Origin: an uncultured Muribaculaceae bacterium
Lineage (GTDB): Bacteria > Bacteroidota > Bacteroidia > Bacteroidales > Muribaculaceae
Assembly (NCBI GenBank): GCA_910584185.1
Contig: CAJTYC010000002.1
Coordinates: 1 to 60,442, forward strand
Direction of reading: 5' to 3'
DNA: 60,442 nucleotides
Part shown: piece after piece, positions 15,651 through 23,997 of the stretch
How positions within the stretch are numbered: the first letter of the stretch is position 1
Layout: every line of letters starts with the position of its first letter
Notes under the pieces: generated by a model
What the model was told of the DNA's origin: nothing
Database searches by the model: none
What the model saw: the letters and a program-made list of their open reading frames with translations, nothing else
Translations under genes and position numbers: made by a program

Positions 15651-16739
15651 ATGCGGCATCTGATAGATCCTTCCGACCTTAGCCTGGAAGAACTTAATGA
15701 GATAATCGACCTGGCGTGCGACATCATTGCCGACCGTCAGAAGTATGCAGAGGTGTGCAAGGGCAAAAAACTTGCCACGCTCTTCTATGAACCCTCCACG
15801 CGCACGCGCCTGAGCTTCACGGCGGCGATGATGGAACTTGGCGGCAATGTGCTTGGATTTTCCGATGCCAACAGCAGCTCGGTGAGCAAGGGAGAGACTG
15901 TTGCCGACACGACACGTGTGGTCAACAATTTCGCCGACATTATAGCCATGCGACATCCGGTGGAGGGTGCTCCGCTCGTGTCAGCTCTCAACTCGAGCAC
16001 ACCGGTGATAAATGCCGGCGACGGTTCGCATGCACATCCCACTCAGACACTCACCGACCTGCTCACCATCAAGCGAGAGATAGGTCGCTTTGAGAACCTT
16101 ACTGTGGGTTTCTGCGGAGACTTGAAGTTCGGACGCACCGTGCATTCGCTCATCAAGGCCCTCTCGAAATTCAAGAACATCAACATCGTGCTCATAGCCC
16201 CCGACGAACTTAAATTGCCGAGCTATGTGAAGCATGAGGTGTGCGACAAGCTCGGACTTCCCTACGAAGAGGTGAAGAGCCTCGAGGAGGTTATCGACAA
16301 GCTTGATGTGCTTTATATGACACGTGTGCAGAAAGAGCGTTTTCTTGACGAAGAAGAATATGACCGTGTTAAAGATTGCTTCGTGCTGACCGCCGACAAA
16401 CTGAAAAATGCGAAGCCCGAGATGCGCATACTTCACCCGCTCCCCCGTGTCAACGAGATAGCGGTAGATGTTGATGCCGACCCGCGTGCCGCCTACTTCC
16501 GCCAGGTGGAGAATGGCAAATTCGTGCGCATGGCGTTGATGCTCAAGCTGCTCGAGTGGGCAGATAAGCCCGAGAAGCACAAAGAGCTGCTGCGCGAAGA
16601 CGTGGTGCGAGGCGAGTATCGCTGCTCCAACCCCCGCTGCATCAGCAACACCGAAGCCTGCACCGAGTCGCTCTTCCGCCCCTCGGCCGACGGCAACGGA
16701 GTGCGCTGCGTATACTGCGAGTCACGCCCCGCAAAATAA
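15651..16739 (+). CDS. pyrB: Aspartate carbamoyltransferase with fused PyrI-like zinc module
   Basis: Residues 1 to about 307 are a complete ATCase catalytic chain. STRTR at 49-53 binds carbamoyl phosphate, Lys80 lies in the 80s loop, and HPTQ and HPLPR follow; it makes carbamoyl aspartate. A 55-residue tail follows with Cys325, Cys330, Cys353 and Cys356 in the pattern C-x4-C-x22-C-x2-C. In known PyrI the zinc domain reads C-x4-C-x23-C-x2-C with similar flanking words (CxNxxCI, CxYCE). The nucleotide-binding N-domain of PyrI is absent, and no separate pyrI exists in the window. The chain therefore seems to carry only the structural zinc part of the regulatory subunit. Loss of CTP/ATP control is an inference. 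A strong terminator follows. Confidence 0.93.
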   Translation: MRHLIDPSDLSLEELNEIIDLACDIIADRQKYAEVCKGKKLATLFYEPSTRTRLSFTAAMMELGGNVLGFSDANSSSVSKGETVADTTRVVNNFADIIAMRHPVEGAPLVSALNSSTPVINAGDGSHAHPTQTLTDLLTIKREIGRFENLTVGFCGDLKFGRTVHSLIKALSKFKNINIVLIAPDELKLPSYVKHEVCDKLGLPYEEVKSLEEVIDKLDVLYMTRVQKERFLDEEEYDRVKDCFVLTADKLKNAKPEMRILHPLPRVNEIAVDVDADPRAAYFRQVENGKFVRMALMLKLLEWADKPEKHKELLREDVVRGEYRCSNPRCISNTEACTESLFRPSADGNGVRCVYCESRPAK

Positions 16740-16741
16740 GC

Positions 16742-16764
16742 TAAGAGCCCGTCTCATAAAAATT
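16742..16764. repeat. 23-bp sequence shared with the far end of the window
   Basis: A 23-base stretch beginning TAAGAGCCCGTCTCATAAA recurs at 60318-60340 with one mismatch (G to A at the tenth base). It follows pyrB directly here and precedes a long hairpin there. It could be the relic of an insertion-sequence end; no transposase is visible. Confidence 0.75.
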
Positions 16765-16781
16765 GCAATTTCATTGCGTTC

Positions 16782-16814
16782 AAATAATGGCGACCTTTAA
16801 GGTCGCCATTATTT
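16782..16814 (+). terminator. Terminator of the car-pyr operon
   Basis: Perfect 16-base arms (16782-16797 and 16799-16814, core AATGGCGACC/GGTCGCCATT) form a strong hairpin 43 bases after the pyrB stop, with ATTT at its 3' end. Bases 16815-16985 beyond it contain no gene; a few TTTGCTGG-like direct repeats occur near 16940-16975. Confidence 0.8.
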
Positions 16815-16985
16815 GTGAGAGGGTGCCTTTGGCTACGATTCAAGTAAAGAATGTATATAATAAGTGAGCTGTGTCAGACATTTATATGATTGACCCTCAC
16901 CACAAAAAAGATGATAGACCGTTGCATTTTGCGAATTGGCAAATTTGCTGATTTGCTGGTTTGTGCTGGTTTAGAATGTAAAAAT

Positions 16986-17076
16986 TTTGTTTTACCCTTG
17001 AAAAGGTGTATATTTGCGCTTTATTTTACCCTTGAAAACGTGAATATGTAAAATATGTTATACCCTTGAAAACGTG
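16986..17076 (+). promoter_or_regulatory. Promoter inside a 34-bp-spaced triple repeat
   Basis: The core TACCCTTGAAAA[C/G]GTG starts at 16993, 17027 and 17061, exactly 34 bp apart. TTTG at 16986-16989, a 19-base spacer and TATATTTG (17009-17016) make a Bacteroidota promoter whose start site would fall just before repeat 2. The third copy ends 10 bases before the ATPase ATG. The repeats could be operator sites for autoregulation. Confidence 0.7.
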
Positions 17077-17086
17077 TAAGAAGAGT

Positions 17087-18433
17087 ATGAGAAGAAAGAT
17101 ATACAATGATTTACTTGAGTGGAAAGACCGCAAAGGTAAGTCTGCCCTTCTGATAAAAGGGGCGAGACGAGTTGGCAAAAGTTACATTGCGGAGCAATTC
17201 GGTAGGGAACATTATGAAACATTCATAAAAGTGGACTTCAATGATATCTCAGGAGAGAACTTAAATTTGATTTTGGATACCCTTCATGACTGAGACAGAT
17301 TATTCCAATATCTTCAACTAATATATAATACAAAACTGCATGAAAGAAAGTCGTTGATAATATTTGATGAGGTTCAAGAGTGCCCCAAAGTGCGTGCTGC
17401 CATAAAGTATTTGGTAGCCGACGGCAGGTATGACTTTGTGGAGACAGGCTCATTGATGTCAATAAGAAAGAATACAGAAAAAATCATAATCCCTTCAGAG
17501 GAAGAACATATCAATATGTACCCCATGGATTTTGAAGAATATCTATGGGCCAATAATGAAGATATGCTCGTAAGCTTTATAAAAGATTGTTATATTAGTC
17601 GTAAATCTGTGCCCGATGCTATCCATCGAAAAATCATGCGTTTTTTCATCGAATACATGATTGTTGGTGGAATGCCTCAGGTAGTTAACGAATTTCTTTC
17701 AACCAAGGATTTCAATGCGGCCGATAGAGAGAAAAACACGATATTAACCTTATATCGTGGTGATATAGCCAAACATGCAGGAGTTCATACATTGAAAGTG
17801 GAGAGCATATTCGACTCAATACCATCCCAGCTGTCAAAGCATAAAAAGAAATTTAGGCTTGCATCACTTTCTGAATCGGCGAGAATGAGAGAATACGTTG
17901 AGCCGTTCACATGGCTTAAGGATGCTCGCTTTGTAAATTTATGTTTCGCAAGCACTGAGCCAAGTATAGGACTTGAAATTAATGCTGATAGGACGGCCAT
18001 CAAATGTTATATGGGTGATACAGGACTCCTTTATGCTCTCGCATTCTCCAGCGTTGAAGAAAAAAATGATGTATATAAGAAAATAATATTGGGAAAACTC
18101 TCAGTGAATAATGGCATGTTCATGGAAAATATCGTGGCGCAGATGCTGACAACCAACAAGCATAAATTATTCTTTTATTCCAATCCTGACAGGGAGAACA
18201 AGTATAATCGAATGGAGTTGGACTTTCTTTTGCCTAAAAGCAAAATCACAAGTAGGCATAATATAAATTTTATTGAGGTCAAGTCAGGTACGAGATACAA
18301 TTTGACATCGCTTGAAAAAGCCATGAAAAAATATGCTAATGAAATGAATCAGGCCATTGTGCTACATCCTGGTAATCTGCGTTTTGAAAATAATATCCTC
18401 TATTTGCCGACTTACATGGCGTTCTTGTTGTAA
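17087..18433 (+). pseudogene. AAA ATPase with DUF4143-like C-terminus, interrupted by one in-frame TGA
   Basis: Residues before the break hold a Walker A motif (KGARRVGKSYIAEQF). After it come the Walker B-like IIFDEVQE and a C-terminal restriction-nuclease-like part with ELDFLL and FIEVKSG. This is the layout of the large Bacteroidota family of ATPases with a DUF4143 domain. Both halves are in the same frame, separated by a single TGA at 17291-17293, and the sense codons on either side read smoothly through. It therefore looks like a recent nonsense mutation, or a sequencing error. The ATG at 17087 is preferred to an upstream TTG. The gene is AT-rich relative to its neighbours and sits between the pyr and pur blocks, which suggests insertion. 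Confidence 0.85.
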
Positions 18434-18496
18434 CCGGCCAACAGGTGCTTGTAATCGAACCGCTTGCCTAACTTATAATCCTTTTGGATTTTCAGG

Positions 18497-18528
18497 TTTG
18501 CGTATGTGAAAAAAAAGTAGTAATTTTG
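18497..18528 (+). promoter_or_regulatory. Promoter of the purine operon
   Basis: TTTG (18497-18500), a 20-base spacer and TAATTTTG (18521-18528) predict transcription from about 18534, leaving a leader of nearly 140 bases before purE. A second TAnnTTTG (18633-18640) lies inside the leader and could be a minor promoter. Confidence 0.8.
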
Positions 18529-18542
18529 CATATGGAAATAAA

Positions 18543-18633
18543 GTTAAAGCATAGACATAGCATTAACCCATAGATAAATAACCACAGGTGGGCGTCCGGT
18601 CGTAATGCGACTTGGGCGCCTGCGTGCTTTAAT
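18543..18633 (+). promoter_or_regulatory. Structured leader RNA of purE, unknown class
   Basis: A 10-bp closing stem pairs 18543-18552 (GTTAAAGCAT) with 18624-18633 (GTGCTTTAAT), two of the pairs being G-T. Inside it is a strong hairpin: GGCGTCC (18591-18597) with GGGCGCC (18614-18620), continued by GGTCG/CGACT around the loop TAATG. The single-stranded 18553-18590 would complete a ligand-pocket-like layout. A palindrome AAACAGCTGTTT (18654-18665) stands just before the start codon. I could not match it to a known riboswitch. Adjacency to a purine operon suggests control by a purine or a pathway intermediate. Confidence 0.5.
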
Positions 18634-18672
18634 ATATTTGACGTCAATAATTTAAACAGCTGTTTTACAGGT

Positions 18673-19146
18673 ATGAGTATGAAAGTAGGAGTAGTGATGG
18701 GGTCGACCAGCGACCTTGGAGTTATGAAGGGTGCGTTTGAAATTCTCGACCAGTTTGGGGTGGAGTATGAGAAGAAGGTGTTCAGCGCACACCGCACACC
18801 GACTGCCCTCGAGGAGTGGATTGACGGTGCGCGTGAACGTGGCATAGTGGCCTTCGTGGCAGCTGCCGGCGGCGCTGCGCATTTGGCCGGTGTGGTGGCG
18901 GCTCACACCACATTGCCCGTAATTGGTGTGCCTATCATGTCGAAGGCGCTCCGTGGTCTTGATTCTCTTCTCGCCATGGCGCAGATGCCCTCCGGCATAC
19001 CGGTGGCTACCGTGGCTATCGACGGTGCGAAAAATGCCGCCCTTCTCGCCATCGAGATCATGGGCGTGACCGATGAGTCCCTCCACCAGAAGCTCCGCGA
19101 CTTCCGCGCAGAACAGGCTCGCAAGATTCTTGAGACAGAAATCTGA
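18673..19146 (+). CDS. purE: N5-carboxyaminoimidazole ribonucleotide mutase
   Basis: PurE rearranges N5-CAIR to CAIR. The 157-residue protein shows the class I signatures: GSTSDL at 10-15 with Ser11 and Asp14, SAHRTP with His40, and the GGAAHLAGV loop. It leads the purine operon after a structured leader. No purK (which makes N5-CAIR) is in the window. The class I motifs still point to a mutase that needs PurK, encoded elsewhere. Confidence 0.95.
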   Translation: MSMKVGVVMGSTSDLGVMKGAFEILDQFGVEYEKKVFSAHRTPTALEEWIDGARERGIVAFVAAAGGAAHLAGVVAAHTTLPVIGVPIMSKALRGLDSLLAMAQMPSGIPVATVAIDGAKNAALLAIEIMGVTDESLHQKLRDFRAEQARKILETEI

Positions 19147-19235
19147 TGCTTGAGCCACCGGAAACCATATAGTGGTATTAATTTGGTGGTGCGTAAATAT
19201 CTACTTGACAATAAAGTTCTTACATTAATACAATA

Positions 19236-22200
19236 ATGAATACCAATCGAATCTATGTGGAGAAACGCCCCGAGTTTGGAGTCGAGGCGGAAAGTCTCCG
19301 CAAAGAGCTGAACTCGGCACTCGGTCTCAACATCGGCAAGCTACGTATGCTTTGCGTGTACGACCTCTTCGGCTTCGATGCCGACCTGCTTGAGAAGACA
19401 CGTTATGGAGTGTTTGGAGAGAAGGCCACCGACACCGTTACGGAGACCCCGGACCTCGGAGCATTCCCCCACATCGCGGTGGAAGCTCTCCCGGGCCAGT
19501 TCGACCAGCGTGCCTCAGCTGCACGCGAGTGTGTGCGCCTCGTCAATCCTGACGCAGACGTGGAGATAACTGCAGCGCGTCTTTACGTGTTTGACGACAC
19601 TGTCAAAGAAGCTGACATGGAGCGCATAGCGCGTTATCTCATTAACCCGGTGGAATGCCGACAGAAAGATATGTCGGTGCTCGCATTGCCCGAACGCGCA
19701 CATGCCAACCCGGTGGAGACTCTCGCAGGCTTCCGCGACATCACAGCTGAGCAAGCTACGGCCTATTGCAAGGAAAAAGGTCTGGCCATGAACGGTGACG
19801 ACCTGATGGAAGTGGTGAATTATTTCACCGCCGAAGGCCGTGACCCCAACGAGACAGAACTCCGCATACTCGATACATATTGGAGCGACCATTGCCGCCA
19901 CACTACTTTCACATCACGTCTTACGGATATTCAGGTGGAAGACTCGGCAGTGGCAGCCGACATAAAGGATTCGCTCGCCCTTTGGCACAAGATGCGTGAA
20001 GACTTAGGCCGCAGCGAGAAGCCTCTCTGCCTGATGGACCTCGCCACAATCGGAGCACGCTGGCTTAAGGCCAACGGCAAGCTCGACGACATGGAGCAGA
20101 GCGAGGAGAACAATGCCTGCAGCATCTACGTGGACGTGGATGTGGATGGCGAGCCCGAACGCTGGCTTTTGCAGTTCAAGAACGAGACACACAACCACCC
20201 CACGGAGATAGAGCCCTTCGGAGGGGCTTCTACATGTCTCGGCGGTGCAATCCGTGACCCGTTGAGCGGTCGCAGTTACGTATACCAGGCCATGCGAGTC
20301 ACAGGTGCCGGCAACATCTGGCAGCCCGTGTCGGAGACCATGGCCGGCAAGTTGCCGCAGCGCGTCATATCGCGCGGAGCCGCAGCGGGATATTCATCTT
20401 ATGGCAACCAGATAGGTCTTGCCACAACGCATGTGCGCGAGATATATCACCCCGGATATGTGGCCAAGCGCCTTGAGGTGGGTGCGGTGTGCGGTGCCGT
20501 GAAGGCAGCCGATGTGCGCCGCGAGTGTCCTCAGGCCGGCGATGTGGTGCTGATGTTCGGTGGCCGCACCGGCCGCGATGGCATCGGCGGAGCAACCGGT
20601 TCGTCAAAGGAACACACCGAGTCGTCGCTCGAGATGTGCGGCAGCGAGGTGCAGAAGGGTAACGCCCCCGAGGAGCGCAAGCTCTCGCGCCTGTTCCGCC
20701 GCCCCGAGGTGACTCGACTTGTAAAGAAATCAAACGACTTCGGTGCCGGTGGTGTCAGTGTGGCAATCGGTGAGCTCACCGATGGTCTCGACATTTACCT
20801 CGACCGTGTCACTACAAAATATGATGGTCTCAACGCCACTGAGTTGGCAATATCTGAGAGCCAAGAACGCATGTCGGTGGTTGTGGAAGCCAAAGACATG
20901 GAGGAATTCATGAAGCATTGCGCCGAGGAGAACATCGAGGTGCGCCACGTGGCCGATGTCACTGACTCAGGCCGTATGCGCCTCTACCGCGACGGCAAGA
21001 TTGTGGCTGACCTCAAGCGTGAGTTTATCGACTCAGCCGGTGCGCCTCACTTCGCCAATGCAGTCATCTCGGCCGTGGAAGACCGCAACCCGTTTGTGCG
21101 TGAAGTGGAGGGTGCAGATTTCGACGAGAAATTCGTCAACAACCTGCTCGATCCCAACGTTACTTCGCAGCGCGGCTTGATAGAGATGTTCGACTCAACA
21201 ATCGGTGCCACCACTGTGCTTATGCCCTTCGGCGGACGCACCAACGGCACTGAGACTCAGGTGAGCGTACAGAAATTCCCCGTAGGTCCGCATTTCACCA
21301 ATACAGCAAGTATGATGGTATGGGGCTTCAACCCCTACATCACAGAGTGGAGCCCTTATCACGGAGCTGCTTATGCAGTGGTGGAAGCTGTGGCAAAGGC
21401 TGTTGCCGCCGGTGCAGATTACAGCGGCATGCGCTTCTCCTATCAGGAATATTTCGAGCGCATGCACAACGCCAACTCGTGGGGTAAGCCCTTGGCTGCA
21501 TTGCTCGGTGCATTGCGTATGCAGAAAGAGCTTGGCCTCCCCTCGATTGGTGGTAAGGACTCGATGAGCGGTACATTCGGCGATATAAGCGTGCCCCCGA
21601 CATTGATTGCGTTCGGCGTGGCTACGGTAGATGCCCGCGAAGTGATAAGCCCGGACTTCAAGAAAGCCGGACACGGACTTTACTTGGTAAAACATAAACC
21701 CCTTGCATCAGGCATGCCCGACACAGAGGCTCTTGCCAAGCAGTGGGAGGCAGTGCATCGCGAAATCAAAGCCGGCAACATCCGGGCAGCATATGCTTTA
21801 GGGTTCGGCGGTTTGGCCGAAGCATTGGTCAAGATGTCGCTCGGCAACGAGATAGGAGTGGACGTGTCATACGATAAGAACCGTATGTTCGACACTATGC
21901 CCGGTTCGATTATAGTGGAGGCTGCAGAGCCTATCGACGTGCCGGGAGTGGAATTTATCGGCTATACCATAGAAGAGCCGGTGGTAATGGTGGAGCACCA
22001 CAAGTTCCCCATCTCAGAGCTTGCTGCCAAGGTGAGCGAGCGTCACTCAGAGGTATTCCCCGACAAGGCCGACACCGAAGGTCAGGTGGCTGACGCAAGC
22101 TGCGACCGCAAGCCCGCGCCCTACGAGGGGGAGGCAGTGGAGCATCCGGTGGTTTATCTCCCCGTGTTCCCCGGCACCAACTGCGATTACGATATGCAGG

Positions 22201-22946
22201 CAGCCTTTGTAAACGAAGGTGCGGAGGTGCGCACGAGCGTGTTCCGCAACCTGTCGGCCGGCGACATAGCAGACTCATGCCGCGAAATGGCTGAGCATAT
22301 CGATAACTGCCACATCCTGGCGATCAGCGGTGGCTTCTCTGCCGCCGACGAACCTGACGGCTCAGGTAAGTTTATCGCCACGGTGCTTCTGAATGCAGAG
22401 GTGAAAGCTGCAGTGGAGCGCCTTATGGCACGCGGAGGCTTGATACTCGGTATCTGCAACGGATTCCAGGCACTTGTCAAGTCGGGCCTGCTTCCGTTTG
22501 GCAAGATCGGTGAACTCACACCCGACTCACCGACGCTCTTCCGCAATGACATAAACCGTCACATCTCGCAGATAGCGGTGACACGAGTAGGCACAGTGGC
22601 TTCTCCCTGGCTCGACGGCTTCACGGTGGGTCAGTTCCACTCAGTGGCCATGTCGCACGGTGAGGGTAAGTTCACCGCCGACGAGAAGATGCTGAAGACC
22701 CTCATCGACAATGGTCAGATAGCATTCCAGTATACCGATCCGGCCACAGGCCATGCCACCATGCAATCGCCGATGAACCCCAACGGCTCGACATATGCCA
22801 TAGAGGGCATAATCTCGCCCGACGGACGCATCCTCGGCAAGATGGGTCACTCGGAGCGTTATCGCGAGGGATTGATGAAGAACGTCAGCGGCGACAAGCG
22901 TCAGAACCTGTTTGGCAACGCTGTGAGATATTTCCGTAAAAAATAA
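19236..22946 (+). CDS. purL: Phosphoribosylformylglycinamidine synthase, single-chain large form
   Basis: This enzyme converts FGAR and glutamine to FGAM. At 1236 residues it is the large, fused type, so separate purS and purQ are not needed. Order: N-terminal PurS-like domain; two AIRS-like halves forming the synthetase, with the ATP and substrate motif NETHNHPT around residue 320; and a C-terminal class I glutaminase. The catalytic cysteine is Cys1074 in GICNGFQ, with His1141 and Glu1143 in MSHGEGKF. It starts 89 bases after purE and runs 15 bases from purM. Confidence 0.96.
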   Translation: MNTNRIYVEKRPEFGVEAESLRKELNSALGLNIGKLRMLCVYDLFGFDADLLEKTRYGVFGEKATDTVTETPDLGAFPHIAVEALPGQFDQRASAARECVRLVNPDADVEITAARLYVFDDTVKEADMERIARYLINPVECRQKDMSVLALPERAHANPVETLAGFRDITAEQATAYCKEKGLAMNGDDLMEVVNYFTAEGRDPNETELRILDTYWSDHCRHTTFTSRLTDIQVEDSAVAADIKDSLALWHKMREDLGRSEKPLCLMDLATIGARWLKANGKLDDMEQSEENNACSIYVDVDVDGEPERWLLQFKNETHNHPTEIEPFGGASTCLGGAIRDPLSGRSYVYQAMRVTGAGNIWQPVSETMAGKLPQRVISRGAAAGYSSYGNQIGLATTHVREIYHPGYVAKRLEVGAVCGAVKAADVRRECPQAGDVVLMFGGRTGRDGIGGATGSSKEHTESSLEMCGSEVQKGNAPEERKLSRLFRRPEVTRLVKKSNDFGAGGVSVAIGELTDGLDIYLDRVTTKYDGLNATELAISESQERMSVVVEAKDMEEFMKHCAEENIEVRHVADVTDSGRMRLYRDGKIVADLKREFIDSAGAPHFANAVISAVEDRNPFVREVEGADFDEKFVNNLLDPNVTSQRGLIEMFDSTIGATTVLMPFGGRTNGTETQVSVQKFPVGPHFTNTASMMVWGFNPYITEWSPYHGAAYAVVEAVAKAVAAGADYSGMRFSYQEYFERMHNANSWGKPLAALLGALRMQKELGLPSIGGKDSMSGTFGDISVPPTLIAFGVATVDAREVISPDFKKAGHGLYLVKHKPLASGMPDTEALAKQWEAVHREIKAGNIRAAYALGFGGLAEALVKMSLGNEIGVDVSYDKNRMFDTMPGSIIVEAAEPIDVPGVEFIGYTIEEPVVMVEHHKFPISELAAKVSERHSEVFPDKADTEGQVADASCDRKPAPYEGEAVEHPVVYLPVFPGTNCDYDMQAAFVNEGAEVRTSVFRNLSAGDIADSCREMAEHIDNCHILAISGGFSAADEPDGSGKFIATVLLNAEVKAAVERLMARGGLILGICNGFQALVKSGLLPFGKIGELTPDSPTLFRNDINRHISQIAVTRVGTVASPWLDGFTVGQFHSVAMSHGEGKFTADEKMLKTLIDNGQIAFQYTDPATGHATMQSPMNPNGSTYAIEGIISPDGRILGKMGHSERYREGLMKNVSGDKRQNLFGNAVRYFRKK

Positions 22947-22961
22947 AATACATTATATATA

Positions 22962-23987
22962 ATGGCAAAGAGTTATGAGGCTTCAGGTGTGAACCTTGAA
23001 GCCGGATATGAGGTGGTGAGCCGCATCAAGAAGCATGTGGCAAGCACCAAGCGCAATGGCTGCATGGGAGGCATAGGTGCCTTCGGCGGCATGTTTGACC
23101 TCGGGTCGTTAGGTTACAAGCATCCGATCTTGGTGAGCGGCACCGACGGTGTCGGCACCAAGCTGAAGATTGCATTCGAACTTGACAAGCACGACACCAT
23201 CGGCATAGATGCCGTGGCTATGTGCGTCAACGACGTGCTGGCACAGGGTGCCGAGCCGCTCCTCTTCCTCGACTATGTGGCCGTGGGTCACAACCGTCCG
23301 GAAGTGGTGGAGGCCATCGTGTCGGGAGTGGCAGAAGGTTGCCGCCAGGCCGGATGTGCCTTGGTGGGCGGTGAGACTGCGGAGATGCCCGGCATGTATG
23401 CCCCCGAAGATTACGATATAGCCGGCTTTACAGTCGGTGCGGTGGAGAAAGACAACCTTATCGACGGCACCAAAGTGGCAGAGGGAGATGTGCTCGTGGC
23501 GCTTCCCTCTACCGGCGTGCACAGCAACGGCTTCTCGCTCGTGCGTAAGATCGTGGCAGATGCAGGACTCGACCTCCATGCCAAATATGAGGAAACCGGC
23601 GACAAGACTCTTGGTGAAATGCTGCTTACTCCCACTGCCATCTATGTGAAACCGGTGCTTGCAGCCATGAAAGAGGTGGATGTGCACGGTGTGGCGCATA
23701 TCACCGGTGGCGGCTTCGATGAGAATATACCCCGTATACTCAGCGAGGGTCTCGGTGTAGAGGTGAAGGAGGGTAGCTGGGAGATTCTCCCCGTGTTCCG
23801 CCTGCTCGAGAAGTATGGCAAGGTGCCTCACCGAGAGATGTTCAATATCTTCAACATGGGTGTGGGCATGGTGCTCGCAGTCAGTGCCGCTGATGCCGAC
23901 AAGGCAGTCGAGAGCCTCAAGGCTTCGGGTGTCGATGCCAAAGTAATCGGCAAGGTGGTGAAAGGTAACGGAGTTACAATCTTATAA
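22962..23987 (+). CDS. purM: Phosphoribosylformylglycinamidine cyclo-ligase (AIR synthetase)
   Basis: PurM closes the imidazole ring of AIR from FGAM and ATP. The 341-residue protein has the family pattern: a glycine-rich GGIGAFGGMF near the N-terminus, GTDGVGTKLKIA, the AMCVNDVLAQGAEPL motif, and GGETAEMPGMY for ATP. Length is normal. It lies directly after PurL, which supplies its substrate, and ten bases before purH. Confidence 0.96.
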   Translation: MAKSYEASGVNLEAGYEVVSRIKKHVASTKRNGCMGGIGAFGGMFDLGSLGYKHPILVSGTDGVGTKLKIAFELDKHDTIGIDAVAMCVNDVLAQGAEPLLFLDYVAVGHNRPEVVEAIVSGVAEGCRQAGCALVGGETAEMPGMYAPEDYDIAGFTVGAVEKDNLIDGTKVAEGDVLVALPSTGVHSNGFSLVRKIVADAGLDLHAKYEETGDKTLGEMLLTPTAIYVKPVLAAMKEVDVHGVAHITGGGFDENIPRILSEGLGVEVKEGSWEILPVFRLLEKYGKVPHREMFNIFNMGVGMVLAVSAADADKAVESLKASGVDAKVIGKVVKGNGVTIL

Positions 23988-23997
23988 AACAGGAAAA

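Noticed and set aside
18532..18573. 13-codon leader ORF before purE
   Set aside because: Its ATG lies at or before the predicted transcription start and no informative codon bias is seen.
18543..18640. ZTP (pfl) riboswitch before purE
   Set aside because: A GCCUG word and purine context are suggestive, but the conserved core and pseudoknot partner were not found.
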